DNA of 64,000 bases from Nocardioides salarius (GTDB lineage Bacteria; Actinomycetota; Actinomycetes; Propionibacteriales; Nocardioidaceae), in assembly GCF_016907435.1 (NCBI RefSeq), contig NZ_JAFBBZ010000001.1:3906001-3970000 (forward strand), written 5' to 3'. Under the pieces are notes generated by a model. It did no database searches and was not told the origin of the DNA. It saw only the letters and a list, made by a program, of their open reading frames with translations. Each line of letters begins with the position of its first letter. The first letter of the stretch is position 1. This document shows, one piece after another, positions 27,032 to 35,648 of this stretch. The position numbers were made by a program, and so were the translations under genes.

Positions 27032-27758
27032 AGGGGCAGGTCGGCTGCGGGCCGGTGTCGAGACGGTCGATCGTGACGGTGTCGACACCGGTGCCGACCG
27101 GCACCCGCTGGAAGAGCTCCATGCGGATGCGACGGTCCTCGCCGGCGGCGAAGCAGCTCCACCGGCCGGTCACGACCGCGATCAGCTTGCCGGAGCGTCC
27201 GCGCAGCACCGCCTGGACCAGGGCGCGGGGCACGGCCTGCTCGCCGGTCTCGACGCGGGCGACGACCACCGTGCGGTCCGGGCCCAGCATCGTGTCCTGG
27301 GGCACGGCGGCCGCCACCGGCTCGGCGGGCTCGGCGTCGGCCTTGGCCCACGAGATCTCGGAGAAGGACAGCTCGACGTCGGCGATCCGCTCGGCCTGCG
27401 GCCCCACGGCGAAGTAGAGGCCGAACTGCTCCCCGGGCTCGAGGCCCAGGACGGTGCAGCAGGCGCTCTCGCCGGCCATCGTGTCGGTGTCCCAGACCCC
27501 GACCAGCACACCGTCGGCGTCGACGCCCTGCAGGGCGACCGTCGCCGTGCGCAGCACGCGCGAGTCGTCGTTGCGCACCATCACCGAGACGAGCCCGTCG
27601 TTGACGGCCCACTCGGCGGTCTCGAGCACGGGCGCCACCTCGATCGGCGTGCTGTCGGAGCGGGTCGACCCGTCGACCTGTGCGCGGATGGTGCTGCACC
27701 CGGTGGTGAGCAGGCCGGTCAGCACGAGGGCGAGGGCCCCCACGACGAGCTTGTGCAC
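27030..27758 (-). CDS. Putative lipoprotein, function unknown
   Basis: A 242-residue exported lipoprotein. The signal peptide is HKLVVGALALVLTGLLTTGC with lipobox LTTGC. The mature part has no family I recognise; it contains alternating hydrophobic beta-like stretches (VNDGLVSVMVRNDD, ATVALQGVDADGVLVGVWD), four cysteines in ACC and CF/TCP positions, and looks like two beta-sandwich halves. The GTG start is supported by AGGGGG five bases upstream. It is divergent from the exopolysaccharide locus, about 150 bp away, and convergent with the coiled-coil gene. A role in the cell envelope is likely only because of its export. Confidence 0.75.
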   Translation of the reverse strand: MHKLVVGALALVLTGLLTTGCSTIRAQVDGSTRSDSTPIEVAPVLETAEWAVNDGLVSVMVRNDDSRVLRTATVALQGVDADGVLVGVWDTDTMAGESACCTVLGLEPGEQFGLYFAVGPQAERIADVELSFSEISWAKADAEPAEPVAAAVPQDTMLGPDRTVVVARVETGEQAVPRALVQAVLRGRSGKLIAVVTGRWSCFAAGEDRRIRMELFQRVPVGTGVDTVTIDRLDTGPQPTCP

Positions 27759-27910
27759 ACGATCCCCCTGGTCACGCCACGTGGGTGCCGCCCAGTCCGC
27801 GGCACCTGCCGAGAGTATGACCGTACAGGTGTAGACCGAAACCGTCTGGGTAACAATGAGGAGGTGCTGGTGCCCGTCGGGCCCGCACGACGACCACCGG
27901 GGGGTGTCAG

Positions 27911-29407
27911 ATGACGGCGTCGACGCGTGCGCGCACGAGCCCGGCGCCGGCGACCCCTCACGATCCCGCCGGCAGCACCGCCCGGGGCGCGCTGTGGCTG
28001 GCCACCAACGGCGTCGTGGTCAAGGCGGCGCACACGGTGGTGCTGCTGACCCTGGCCGCGCTGCTGACCCCCTCGGCGCTGGGCCTGGTGGCGCTGGGCA
28101 GCCTGGTGGCCAACGTCGCGGCCATCCTGGGCACCCTCGGCACCGCCAGCGCGCTGGTGCACCTCGAGGGGAGCACGCAGCGCGTCGAGCGGGCCGCCCG
28201 CACCGCACTGAGCCTGGGACTGGTGACCAGCAGCGCGCTCGCCGCCCTGCTGTGGGCCACCGCACCCCTGCTCGCCTCGAGCCTGCGGGCCGACGACGGG
28301 GGCGCAGCGGTGATCCGTGGGCTCACCGTCGTGCTGCCGTGCCTGGCCGTCGCCGGCGTCACCACCGAGCTGCTGCGCCGCCGGCTGGCCTTCGCGCGAC
28401 GCATCGTCCCCGACACGGTCTCGGCGGTGGTCGGCGCCGTCGTGGCGATCGCCCTGGTCATCCAGGGCGTCGGGGTGATGGCGCTCGTCGCGGGCCAGGT
28501 GACCCAGGCGGTGCTGATGATGCTGCTGGCCTGGGTCGTGCACCGTCCGGTGCTGCCCGGCTGGGACCGCGCCGACGCGCGGGCGCTGGTCTCCTTCGGC
28601 GCCCCGTTCTCCGGTGCCCACCTGCTGGAGGTGGTCCAGCTCAACCTCGACTACCTGCTGGTGGCGCGGGTGCTCGGTGCGCTGGCGCTGGGCCACTACT
28701 CACTGTCCTACCGGATCGCCAACATGCCCTACCTGATGGTGGCCGTCGTGGTCACCGGGGCCGCGTTCCCCTACCTGTGCCGTGCCCGGGGCGCGGACCG
28801 GGCCCGGGCCGCGGAGGTGGCCCTGGGGGTCACCTTCTCGCTGATGCTGCCCGCCTGCCTGCTGCTGGCGCTGCTGGCCGACGACCTGGTGCTGCTCGGC
28901 GCCGAGTGGGCGCCCGCGACCCCGGTGCTCGCGCTGCTCGCGGGCTACGCGCTGCTGCTCGCACTGCTCCAGGTCTGCCTGACCGTGCTCAACGCCGCCG
29001 GCCGCCCAGGAGTGGCGATGGCGGTGCGCCTGGTCCACCTGCTGGTGCTGGGCCTGACCCTGCTGGTCGTGGTCGACCGCGGCATCGTCTCCGTCGCGCT
29101 GGCCCAGGTGGTCGTCGTCGCCGCGGTCGCGCTGCCGGCGCTCGCCCTGGCCCGCCGCGCCGTGCCCGGCACGTCGGCGGCCCGCCTGGGCGCCGACGTC
29201 CGCCCGGCGCTGGTCGCCTCGGTCGCGATGGCGCTGGCCGTGCTCGCGCTGCGCGGGCTCGACCCGGTCGCCGGCGGGGGAGTGGTGGCGCTGGGCGCCA
29301 CCACCCTGGTCGCCGTGCTCGTCTTCCTGATCGTGCTGCGTGCCGTCGGCGCCGATGCATGGCGCGCCGTCCTCGAGCTCCTGCGCCGCCGGGAGGTCCT
29401 CGCATGA
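27911..29407 (+). CDS. Polysaccharide flippase (Wzx-like, MOP superfamily)
   Basis: A 498-residue integral membrane protein with about 12-14 hydrophobic helices. It begins after a short polar tail with ARGALWLATNGVVVKAAHTVV and has the family's ALGHYSLSYRIANMPYLMVA block in the middle, as in Wzx/RfbX exporters. It should flip lipid-linked repeat units made by the downstream glycosyltransferases across the membrane. It is the first gene of a tightly packed plus-strand run: its stop overlaps the next ATG by 4 bp. The upstream region includes AT-rich GTAACAAT (about 27850-27857), a possible -10 region. Confidence 0.88.
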   Translation: MTASTRARTSPAPATPHDPAGSTARGALWLATNGVVVKAAHTVVLLTLAALLTPSALGLVALGSLVANVAAILGTLGTASALVHLEGSTQRVERAARTALSLGLVTSSALAALLWATAPLLASSLRADDGGAAVIRGLTVVLPCLAVAGVTTELLRRRLAFARRIVPDTVSAVVGAVVAIALVIQGVGVMALVAGQVTQAVLMMLLAWVVHRPVLPGWDRADARALVSFGAPFSGAHLLEVVQLNLDYLLVARVLGALALGHYSLSYRIANMPYLMVAVVVTGAAFPYLCRARGADRARAAEVALGVTFSLMLPACLLLALLADDLVLLGAEWAPATPVLALLAGYALLLALLQVCLTVLNAAGRPGVAMAVRLVHLLVLGLTLLVVVDRGIVSVALAQVVVVAAVALPALALARRAVPGTSAARLGADVRPALVASVAMALAVLALRGLDPVAGGGVVALGATTLVAVLVFLIVLRAVGADAWRAVLELLRRREVLA

Positions 29408-30801
29408 GCGGCACCGACGCCGACGCCACCACCGAGCCCGAGGTGGCCGGCGCGCCCGAGCGTCCCCCGGCGGGGGCGACGGTGGGCTCGGGCCGTCAGT
29501 GGCCCCTGGTGCTGGTGCCGGCCGTGCTCGCCGTCGCCGGTGGGGTCGCCGTCGGGCTGGCGCCCGGACTGGTGGGCCCGGTCCTGGTGGCCGGGCTGGC
29601 GCTGGTGGTGATGCTGACCCGCCTCGAGGTCGCGCTGGCGCTGGTGGTGGCCGCCTCGCTCTTCGAGGACTACCTGGCCGTGCTCGATCCCCGGGCGACC
29701 AAGGTGCTGGCGGCCCTCGCCGTCGGGTCCTGGCTCGTACGACGCAGCCGCGGGCGGCTGCACCGCGGGCCGCGCACCAAGGCGCTCGCGGCCGCGGCGG
29801 TGCTCGCCGTGGCGCTGCTGGCCTCCACCGCCGTCAACGGGGCACCCGACGGGGGTGCCGTGCTGGTGCGCTGGGCCGGCTTCCTGGCGCTGCTGGTGGT
29901 GCTGGTCGACACGATGCGGGCGGGCCGGCTCGCTCCCGCGACGCTGGCCCGGGTCTACGTCGGCGCCTCCGCCGTCGCGGCACTGGCCGGCATCCTCTCC
30001 TACACCCTGGGGCTCGACCGGTTCACCGACGGCCTCGACCGCCGGGTGGCGGGCCCGATCGGCGACCCCAACGACCTGGCCTTCTTCCTGCTCGCGGCGC
30101 TGCCGCTCTCGCTGGCGGTGCGGCGCCCGGGCTGGCGCCCCGGCATGTACGACGCGGCGACGGTGCTGATCACCCTCGCCCTGCTGGGCACGTTCTCGCG
30201 CGGGGCCCTGATCGGCCTCGTGGTGATGCTGGTGGTGGCGGTCCTGGTGCGCCAGGTCAGCCTGCAGCAGCTGATGGGGGTGCTCGGCTCGCTCCTGGTG
30301 CTCACCGCCCTGGTGGTGGGGCTCTTCCCCGACCTGGTCGGCGAGAGCCTGACAGCCAAGGACGCGGTCGCCGACCGCAACGTGGCCGAGCGGCTCCAGC
30401 TCTGGGAGGCCGCCGGCGAGATGGCGCTCGACGCTCCGCTGCTGGGCCAGGGTCCGGGCTCCTTCGGGGTCGAGCACGAGCGCTGGCTCGAGCAGCTGCC
30501 GGTCAGCGCCACCAGCGACCTCGACGTGGCGCACCAGACCTACCTGGAGGTGGCCGCCGAGCTGGGCCTCCTGGGGCTGGCCGGCTTCGTGGGGCTCCTG
30601 GTCGCGGGGCTGCGGGGGGCGTGGCGCTCCTGGCGCCGCGACGGCTCGGCGCTGGCCTCGGCCGTCCTCGCCGCCCTGGTCGGCACCACCACCGCGGCCT
30701 GCTTCCTCAGCGAGCAGTTCTTCCTGCCCCTGTGGCTGCTGGTGGCCCTGGGCGCCGTGCTGCTCGTCGACGCGCCGCCCGAGCCGGGACCGGAGGACTG
30801 A
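29404..30801 (+). CDS. O-antigen ligase/polymerase family protein (Wzy-like)
   Basis: A 465-residue polytopic protein with about 10-12 membrane helices and a hydrophilic loop (residues about 300-385) that is the Wzy_C region. It contains GDPNDLAFFLLAALPL, GTFSRGALIGLVVMLV and PLLGQGPGSFGVEHERWLE ending in AHQTYLEVAAELGLLGL, the standard signature of O-antigen polymerase/ligase proteins. In the Wzx/Wzy pathway it polymerises flipped repeat units outside the membrane. ATGA overlap with the flippase and a 3-bp gap to the next glycosyltransferase show an operon. Confidence 0.88.
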   Translation: MSGTDADATTEPEVAGAPERPPAGATVGSGRQWPLVLVPAVLAVAGGVAVGLAPGLVGPVLVAGLALVVMLTRLEVALALVVAASLFEDYLAVLDPRATKVLAALAVGSWLVRRSRGRLHRGPRTKALAAAAVLAVALLASTAVNGAPDGGAVLVRWAGFLALLVVLVDTMRAGRLAPATLARVYVGASAVAALAGILSYTLGLDRFTDGLDRRVAGPIGDPNDLAFFLLAALPLSLAVRRPGWRPGMYDAATVLITLALLGTFSRGALIGLVVMLVVAVLVRQVSLQQLMGVLGSLLVLTALVVGLFPDLVGESLTAKDAVADRNVAERLQLWEAAGEMALDAPLLGQGPGSFGVEHERWLEQLPVSATSDLDVAHQTYLEVAAELGLLGLAGFVGLLVAGLRGAWRSWRRDGSALASAVLAALVGTTTAACFLSEQFFLPLWLLVALGAVLLVDAPPEPGPED

Positions 30802-30804
30802 GAC

Positions 30805-31965
30805 GTGGGCGCCTCGGGCGCGCCTCGCCGGGTCGTGCAGGTGCTCACCCAGCAGCACGGTGGGCCGGTCGACCACGCGGTCGACGTCGCCGTCGGGCTC
30901 GCCGGCCGTGGGGTCGACTCCCACGTCGTGGGCCCGCCTGGACCCGGCACGTCCCGCGCCGAGCGGGCGGGGGTGGTGTGGCACCCGGTGGCGGCCACCT
31001 CGAAGGGCGACCTGGCCGGCCTGGTGCGCCTGGCCCGAGAGCTGCACCGGCTGCGCCCCGACGTGCTGCACCTGCAGGACCGGCGCGCCGGCTGGGTGGG
31101 ACGTGCCCTGGCCCCCGCGCTGCGCGGCACGCGCGTGGTCTACACGCTCCACGGGGTGCCCGACGCGCTGAGCGACCTGGTGCGCGGCAACCGCAGGGTG
31201 GCACGACCGCGCCGCCGCGACCGGCTCTACTACCTGCACGGCGAGCGGTGGATCACCCGGTGGAGCGGTGCCGAGGTCGTCTCGCCCAGCGCCGCGGTGG
31301 CGACGTACGCCGTGGAGCACGTCGGCCTGGACCCCCAACGGGTGCACGTGGTGCCCAACGGCGTCGACCCGCTCCGCTTCCGGCCCCGCGGGCCCAGCCA
31401 GCCCGGCGAGCCCGGCGCGGCACGTCCCGGCGAGCTGGTGGTGGCCTGGATCGGCTCCGTGGAACCGGTCAAGGGCCTCGACGTGCTGGTCGACGCGCTG
31501 GGCGCGGTCGAGGGCGTGCGGGTGCTGCTGGCCGGGGACGGAGCGTCGCTGGAGGCCTTGACGGCGCGGCTGGAGACCACCGGGCTGGGGGAGCGGGTCG
31601 ACCTGCTGGGCCGGGTGCCGCGGCCCGAGGAGGTCCTCGGGCGGGTCGACGCGCTGCTGCTGACGTCGCTGGCCGAGAGCTGTCCGATGGTGCTGCTGCA
31701 GGCGATGGCGGCGGGGCTGCCCGCGCTGGCCACCTCGGTCGGCGGCGTCCCCGAGGTGCTGCGCCACGAGCGTGAGGGCCTGGTCGTGCCGGCCGGTGAC
31801 GCCTCGCAGGTGGCGGCGGCGCTGGCCCTCCTGCGCGACGACCCCGAGCGTCGGAGGGCGATGGGGGCCGCGGCCCGCCACCGGGTGCTCGCGGGCTACA
31901 CCCTCGACCACTGCCTCGACCGCCTCACCGCGCTCTACGCCCAGGAGGCGCCGTGCGCCTGCTGA
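30805..31965 (+). CDS. Glycosyltransferase family 4
   Basis: A 386-residue GT-B fold enzyme. The N-terminal acceptor domain starts VVQVLTQQHGGPVDHAVDVA. The C-terminal donor domain has VHVVPNGVDPLRFRP, VAWIGSVEPVKGLDVLVDAL and the E-x7-E type region LAESCPMVLLQAMAAGLPALATSVGGVPEV. The donor is a nucleotide sugar, not identifiable. GTG start 3 bp after the polymerase gene; its 3' end overlaps the next glycosyltransferase by 13 bp. It acts at the cytoplasmic face on the lipid-linked repeat unit. Confidence 0.9.
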   Translation: MGASGAPRRVVQVLTQQHGGPVDHAVDVAVGLAGRGVDSHVVGPPGPGTSRAERAGVVWHPVAATSKGDLAGLVRLARELHRLRPDVLHLQDRRAGWVGRALAPALRGTRVVYTLHGVPDALSDLVRGNRRVARPRRRDRLYYLHGERWITRWSGAEVVSPSAAVATYAVEHVGLDPQRVHVVPNGVDPLRFRPRGPSQPGEPGAARPGELVVAWIGSVEPVKGLDVLVDALGAVEGVRVLLAGDGASLEALTARLETTGLGERVDLLGRVPRPEEVLGRVDALLLTSLAESCPMVLLQAMAAGLPALATSVGGVPEVLRHEREGLVVPAGDASQVAAALALLRDDPERRRAMGAAARHRVLAGYTLDHCLDRLTALYAQEAPCAC

Positions 31966-33056
31966 TGTCGATCGCCGAGATGGGCTCCGGCGGCGCCGAG
32001 ACCCTGGTGGCCGACCTGGCCGCCAGCCTGGTCGCCGACGGCCACCGGGTGTGCGTGGCCAGCGACGTGGGCTGGCGGGCGCGCCGGCTGGAGGAGGCCG
32101 GCATCGACCACCTGCGGGTGCCCATGCGGGTGCCCGGCACACGCCGCCTGGCCACGGCCAGCGCGAAGGTGGCGCGCTGGAGCGTGCGCGCACGCCCCGA
32201 CCTGGTGCACGCGCACAACGTGCGAGCCACCCTGACCGGGCGCCTCGGGACCCTGGCCACCGGCCGCCCGCCGGTGCTGAGCACCGTGCACGGCCTGGCC
32301 CCCGGCGACTACGCCCCGGCGGTGCGGGTGCTGCAGCGCTGGTCCGACCTGGTGGTGGCGGTCTCCGGCTCGGTGGCCGCCGACCTGGTGCTGCACGGCC
32401 TGCCCGAGGAGCGGGTCCGGGTGGTGCCCAACGCGGTGCCCGTGCCGGTGCTGCCCTCACGTGCCGCGGCACGGCTGTCGCTGGGCCTGGCCCGCGACGA
32501 GCAGGTGGCGCTGTGCGTGGCCCGGCTGGTGCCGCCCAAGCGGCAGGACCTCCTGGTCGGGGCCTGGGCCCGGCGGCGGAGCGGCACGCTGCTGGTCGTC
32601 GGCGACGGCCCCGAGCGCGAGCGCCTCGACCGCCTGGTCGGGCGTCTCGGTCTGCGCGACCGCGTACGCCTGCTGGGCACCCGCAGCGACGTGCCCGCCC
32701 TGCTGGCCGCCAGCGACGTGGCCGTGGTGGCCAGCGACCGCGAGGGCCTGTCGATGGCCGCCCTCGAGAGCCTGGCCGCCGGGGTGCCGCTGGTGGCCAG
32801 CAACGTCGGTGGCCTCGGCGAGCTCGCCGGCGCGGCCGAGCTCGTCGACCCCGGTGAGGTCGAGGCCCTGCACGACGGCCTGGTCGCCGTCCTCGACGAC
32901 CCGGCCCGTGCGCGACGGTTGGTCGAGCGGGGTCGTGAGCTGGTCGCGCAGCGCTACTCGGTGGCCGCCATGCGTGCCGACTACCTGCGGCTCTACGCGG
33001 ACCTGGGTGTGGGACCAGGTGTCGGGCCAGGTGTCGGGCCAGGTGCCGGGTCCTGA
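31953..33056 (+). CDS. Glycosyltransferase family 4
   Basis: A 367-residue GT-B enzyme: MSIAEMGSGGAETLVADLAA in the N-terminal domain (glycine-rich GGAE loop), VRVVPNAVPVPVLP, ALCVARLVPPKRQDLLVGAW and DREGLSMAALESLAAGVPLVASNVGG in the donor domain. The last residues are a short Gly-Val-Gly-Pro repeat encoded by 12-bp units (about 33003-33050), probably a slippage product without function. GTG start inside the 3' end of the preceding gene indicates translational coupling. About 175 bp of non-coding sequence follow before the Wzz-like gene. Confidence 0.9.
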   Translation: MRLLMSIAEMGSGGAETLVADLAASLVADGHRVCVASDVGWRARRLEEAGIDHLRVPMRVPGTRRLATASAKVARWSVRARPDLVHAHNVRATLTGRLGTLATGRPPVLSTVHGLAPGDYAPAVRVLQRWSDLVVAVSGSVAADLVLHGLPEERVRVVPNAVPVPVLPSRAAARLSLGLARDEQVALCVARLVPPKRQDLLVGAWARRRSGTLLVVGDGPERERLDRLVGRLGLRDRVRLLGTRSDVPALLAASDVAVVASDREGLSMAALESLAAGVPLVASNVGGLGELAGAAELVDPGEVEALHDGLVAVLDDPARARRLVERGRELVAQRYSVAAMRADYLRLYADLGVGPGVGPGVGPGAGS

Positions 33057-33231
33057 GTGCCCACCCCCTGGTCGGTGCACGTTTGGACACTGGGTCCGCG
33101 GGTAGGAGAGCCTCAAGCCTGGACCAGCTCCACCACCCGGGTCGTCCATGTCACACCGGTCTACGCGGAACTTCCGGGCATGCTGGTCGTTGAAGGTGGA
33201 ACTGCAGTGCTTCTGGGGGGAAGAGAAAAAA

Positions 33232-34491
33232 ATGGAGATGCGTGAGCTCGGCGGTGCCTTGTGGAGGCAACGTCTGCTGGTCCTGCTGGTGACGGCCCTC
33301 GTCGGAGCGGCCGTGGCCGCCGGCGTGGTCCTGGCGCCCAAGACCTACACCGCTCGCGCCGAGGTGGCCGCGGCAGCCGCCGGCGGCAGCACCGTGGAGG
33401 ACCTCGACGCGCTGCGCGGCACCCTGGCCGAGAACGCGAACTCCACCGACATCGTCGAGGAGGTCCGCTCGCAGCTCGACGTGCAGCGCAGCGCCGACGA
33501 GCTGCGCCGCGCCATCGACGCCCGGTGGGTCGAGGGCACCGTGCTGATCGAGGTCGAGGTCGACGACCGCGACCCCCAGGTCGCCGCCGACATCGCCAAC
33601 CTGGTCTCGGCCGCACTGCCTCTCAACGACCCCAGCGAGGGCGCCTTCCGCTTCTCACCCAGCGACCCGGCCCGCGCGCCGGTGACCTTCTCGAGCCCCA
33701 ACCTGCTGCTCGCGATCGGGGTGGGCGCGCTGCTGGCCCTGGTGCTGGCCGCGTCCGCGGCCCTGGTGCGCGACCGGCGCACCTACACCGTCTCCAGTGC
33801 CGCCACCGTCGAGGAGGTCATCGACCTGCCGGTGCTGGCCCACATCCAGCCCCCGCGCGAGCCGGGGCTGCTGGCGATGTACGCCGGCACCCCCGACGCC
33901 GACGTCTTCCGCCGGCTGCGGGTCTCGATGGAGGTCGAGGCCAGCGGCGACCCGGCCGGCATGGTGGTCGTCACCGGCGTCACCGACGGCGACCTGAACG
34001 CGTGGCTCGCCGCCAACCTGGCGATCTCGCTGGCCGGTGTCGGGCGCCGGACGCTGCTGGTCGACGCCCGGATGGGTGCGGGCGCCAAGCGGCCGACCCA
34101 GCTGGAGCCCTCCACCGCCGGCCTCTACGAGGTGCTGCGTGGCGCCCCGCTGTCCTCGGCGCTCAACCAGGGCCCGGTCGACGGCCTCGAGGTGCTCTCG
34201 TCGGGTCGCTGGGGCGCGGAGTCCCACGGCCGGCTGCTGGAGACCAGCTTCGCCGGAGCGGCCCAGGAGATGCGCGAGCTGTTCGACGTCGTCGTGGTGA
34301 TCGCCAACTCGATCACCAAGAACGACGACGCCGCCATCATGGGCAGCCAGGGCGCGGTCCTGCTCGCCGTGACCGAGGGCGAGCTGCGCCCGCCCGAGCT
34401 GACCAAGGTGCACTACCGGCTGGTGGCCTCGGGGTCCCGTCTCCTGGGAGCCGTCCTGGTCGGGCGGAGCAAGGACAAGTGGGCGGCCTGA
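33232..34491 (+). CDS. Wzz/CpsD-like chain-length protein with a degenerate nucleotide site
   Basis: A 419-residue protein with two membrane helices (about residues 14-36 and 162-182) around an extracytoplasmic Wzz domain containing coiled-coil-like segments. A cytoplasmic CpsD/BY-kinase-like ATPase domain (about 215-415) follows. In kinases the latter has Walker A GEGKST; here the equivalent position reads VTGVTDGDLNAWLAANLAIS, with no Lys and no GKS/T, while the A' Asp in TLLVDARMG remains. There is no C-terminal tyrosine cluster. It probably sets polymer length without kinase activity. The ATG 33232 has GGGGGGAAGAG upstream; 33238 is an alternative start. Confidence 0.82.
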   Translation: MEMRELGGALWRQRLLVLLVTALVGAAVAAGVVLAPKTYTARAEVAAAAAGGSTVEDLDALRGTLAENANSTDIVEEVRSQLDVQRSADELRRAIDARWVEGTVLIEVEVDDRDPQVAADIANLVSAALPLNDPSEGAFRFSPSDPARAPVTFSSPNLLLAIGVGALLALVLAASAALVRDRRTYTVSSAATVEEVIDLPVLAHIQPPREPGLLAMYAGTPDADVFRRLRVSMEVEASGDPAGMVVVTGVTDGDLNAWLAANLAISLAGVGRRTLLVDARMGAGAKRPTQLEPSTAGLYEVLRGAPLSSALNQGPVDGLEVLSSGRWGAESHGRLLETSFAGAAQEMRELFDVVVVIANSITKNDDAAIMGSQGAVLLAVTEGELRPPELTKVHYRLVASGSRLLGAVLVGRSKDKWAA

Positions 34492-35648
34492 GCCGCCGCC
34501 AGCGGGCTCGGCACCCGGGCCGGCCCCGTGTCCTGCACACCTCGGTGCCCACCAGCGAGGGCACCGCGGGGGTGCTGCTGACCTACGTCCGCGACCAGGT
34601 CGAGCGCGGCTGGAGCGTCACGGTCGCCTGCCCCTCCGAGGGGTGGCTGGGCTACTCCGCCCGCGAGATCGGCGCCGAGGTGCGCTGGTTCGACGCGGCG
34701 CGCGAGCCCGGGCCGTCGGTCGCCGAGGAGGTCGGGCGCTACGCCCGGCTGCTCGCCGACCTCGAGCCCGACCTGGTGCACCTGCACAGCTCGAAGGCGG
34801 GGCTGGTCGGCCGGCTGGCGGTGCGCAGCCAGGTGCCGACGATCTTCCAGCCGCACGGCTGGTCCTTCCTGGCCGGCGGGGGCCCGAAGGCCGTGCTGGC
34901 CGCTCGCTGGGAGCGCTTCGCCGCCCGCTGGACCGACCACCTGCTGTGCGTGAGCGACGGGGAGGCCGAGGTCGGCCGCGAGCGCGGTGTCCTGGCACCG
35001 ATCTCGGTGGTGCCCAACGGGGTCGACCTGGAGCGCTTCACCCTCACCGACGACGACGAGCGCCGTGAGGCGCGCCGTGCGCTCGACCTGGTCGTGGACG
35101 CCCCGACGGTGGTGTGCATCGGCCGGCTCAGCGCCCAGAAGGGCCAGCATGTGCTGCTGGACGCCTGGCCGGAGGTGCTGCGTGCCTGCCCCGCAGCCCG
35201 GCTGGTCCTGGTCGGCAGCGGTCCCGACGAGCAGGTGCTGCGCGAGCGGGCGGCGGGGCTCGAGGGCGTGCAGATGGTCGGGCCGCGCACCGACGTCCCG
35301 GCCTGGCTCAGCGCCGCCGACGTCGTGGTCTTCCCCTCGCAGTACGAAGGGGCCGCGCTGGCGCCGATGGAGGCGATGGCGGCCGGGCGCAGCGTGATCG
35401 CCTCGTGGATCGAGGGGATCGAGGAGAGCCTGCCCTACGAGTGCGGGGCGATGGTGCGGCCCGACCGGCCCGAGGACTTCGCCGAGGCGATCGTGCGCCG
35501 GCTCACCGAGCCCGGCCTGGCGGACGCCGAGGGGATGCGCGGCTGGCGGCACGTGCTGGCCACCCGCGACGCCGCGGAGGCGGCGCGCCGGGTCAGCCAG
35601 CTCTCGCTGAGTCTGGTGGAGTCCCGGCCTCGACGACGAGGTCCATGA
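34479..35648 (+). CDS. Glycosyltransferase family 4
   Basis: A 389-residue GT-B enzyme. N-terminal domain: VLHTSVPTSEGTAGVLLTYV and LEPDLVHLHSSKAGLVGRLA. Donor domain: ISVVPNGVDLERFTL, VVCIGRLSAQKGQHVLLDAW, and VVFPSQYEGAALAPMEAMAA with the two conserved Glu residues. The sequence resembles EPS-type transferases that extend the lipid-linked sugar. GTG 34479 lies 13 bp inside the preceding gene and has AAGGA three bases upstream, so coupling is likely. Its last 56 bp overlap the convergent priming transferase gene. Confidence 0.88.
   Translation: MGGLSRRQRARHPGRPRVLHTSVPTSEGTAGVLLTYVRDQVERGWSVTVACPSEGWLGYSAREIGAEVRWFDAAREPGPSVAEEVGRYARLLADLEPDLVHLHSSKAGLVGRLAVRSQVPTIFQPHGWSFLAGGGPKAVLAARWERFAARWTDHLLCVSDGEAEVGRERGVLAPISVVPNGVDLERFTLTDDDERREARRALDLVVDAPTVVCIGRLSAQKGQHVLLDAWPEVLRACPAARLVLVGSGPDEQVLRERAAGLEGVQMVGPRTDVPAWLSAADVVVFPSQYEGAALAPMEAMAAGRSVIASWIEGIEESLPYECGAMVRPDRPEDFAEAIVRRLTEPGLADAEGMRGWRHVLATRDAAEAARRVSQLSLSLVESRPRRRGP

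Noticed and set aside
28945..33090. A 1381-codon open frame on the minus strand
   Set aside because: It lies opposite five well-supported plus-strand genes (flippase, polymerase, glycosyltransferases), its translation is Arg/Gln/His/Gly-rich low-complexity sequence and it has no domain; typical antisense shadow in GC-rich DNA.
33083..33108. Promoter TTGGAC...TAGGAG before the Wzz-like gene
   Set aside because: The spacer is only 14 bp and the -10 match is weak; a promoter in this 175-bp gap is likely but I cannot place it.
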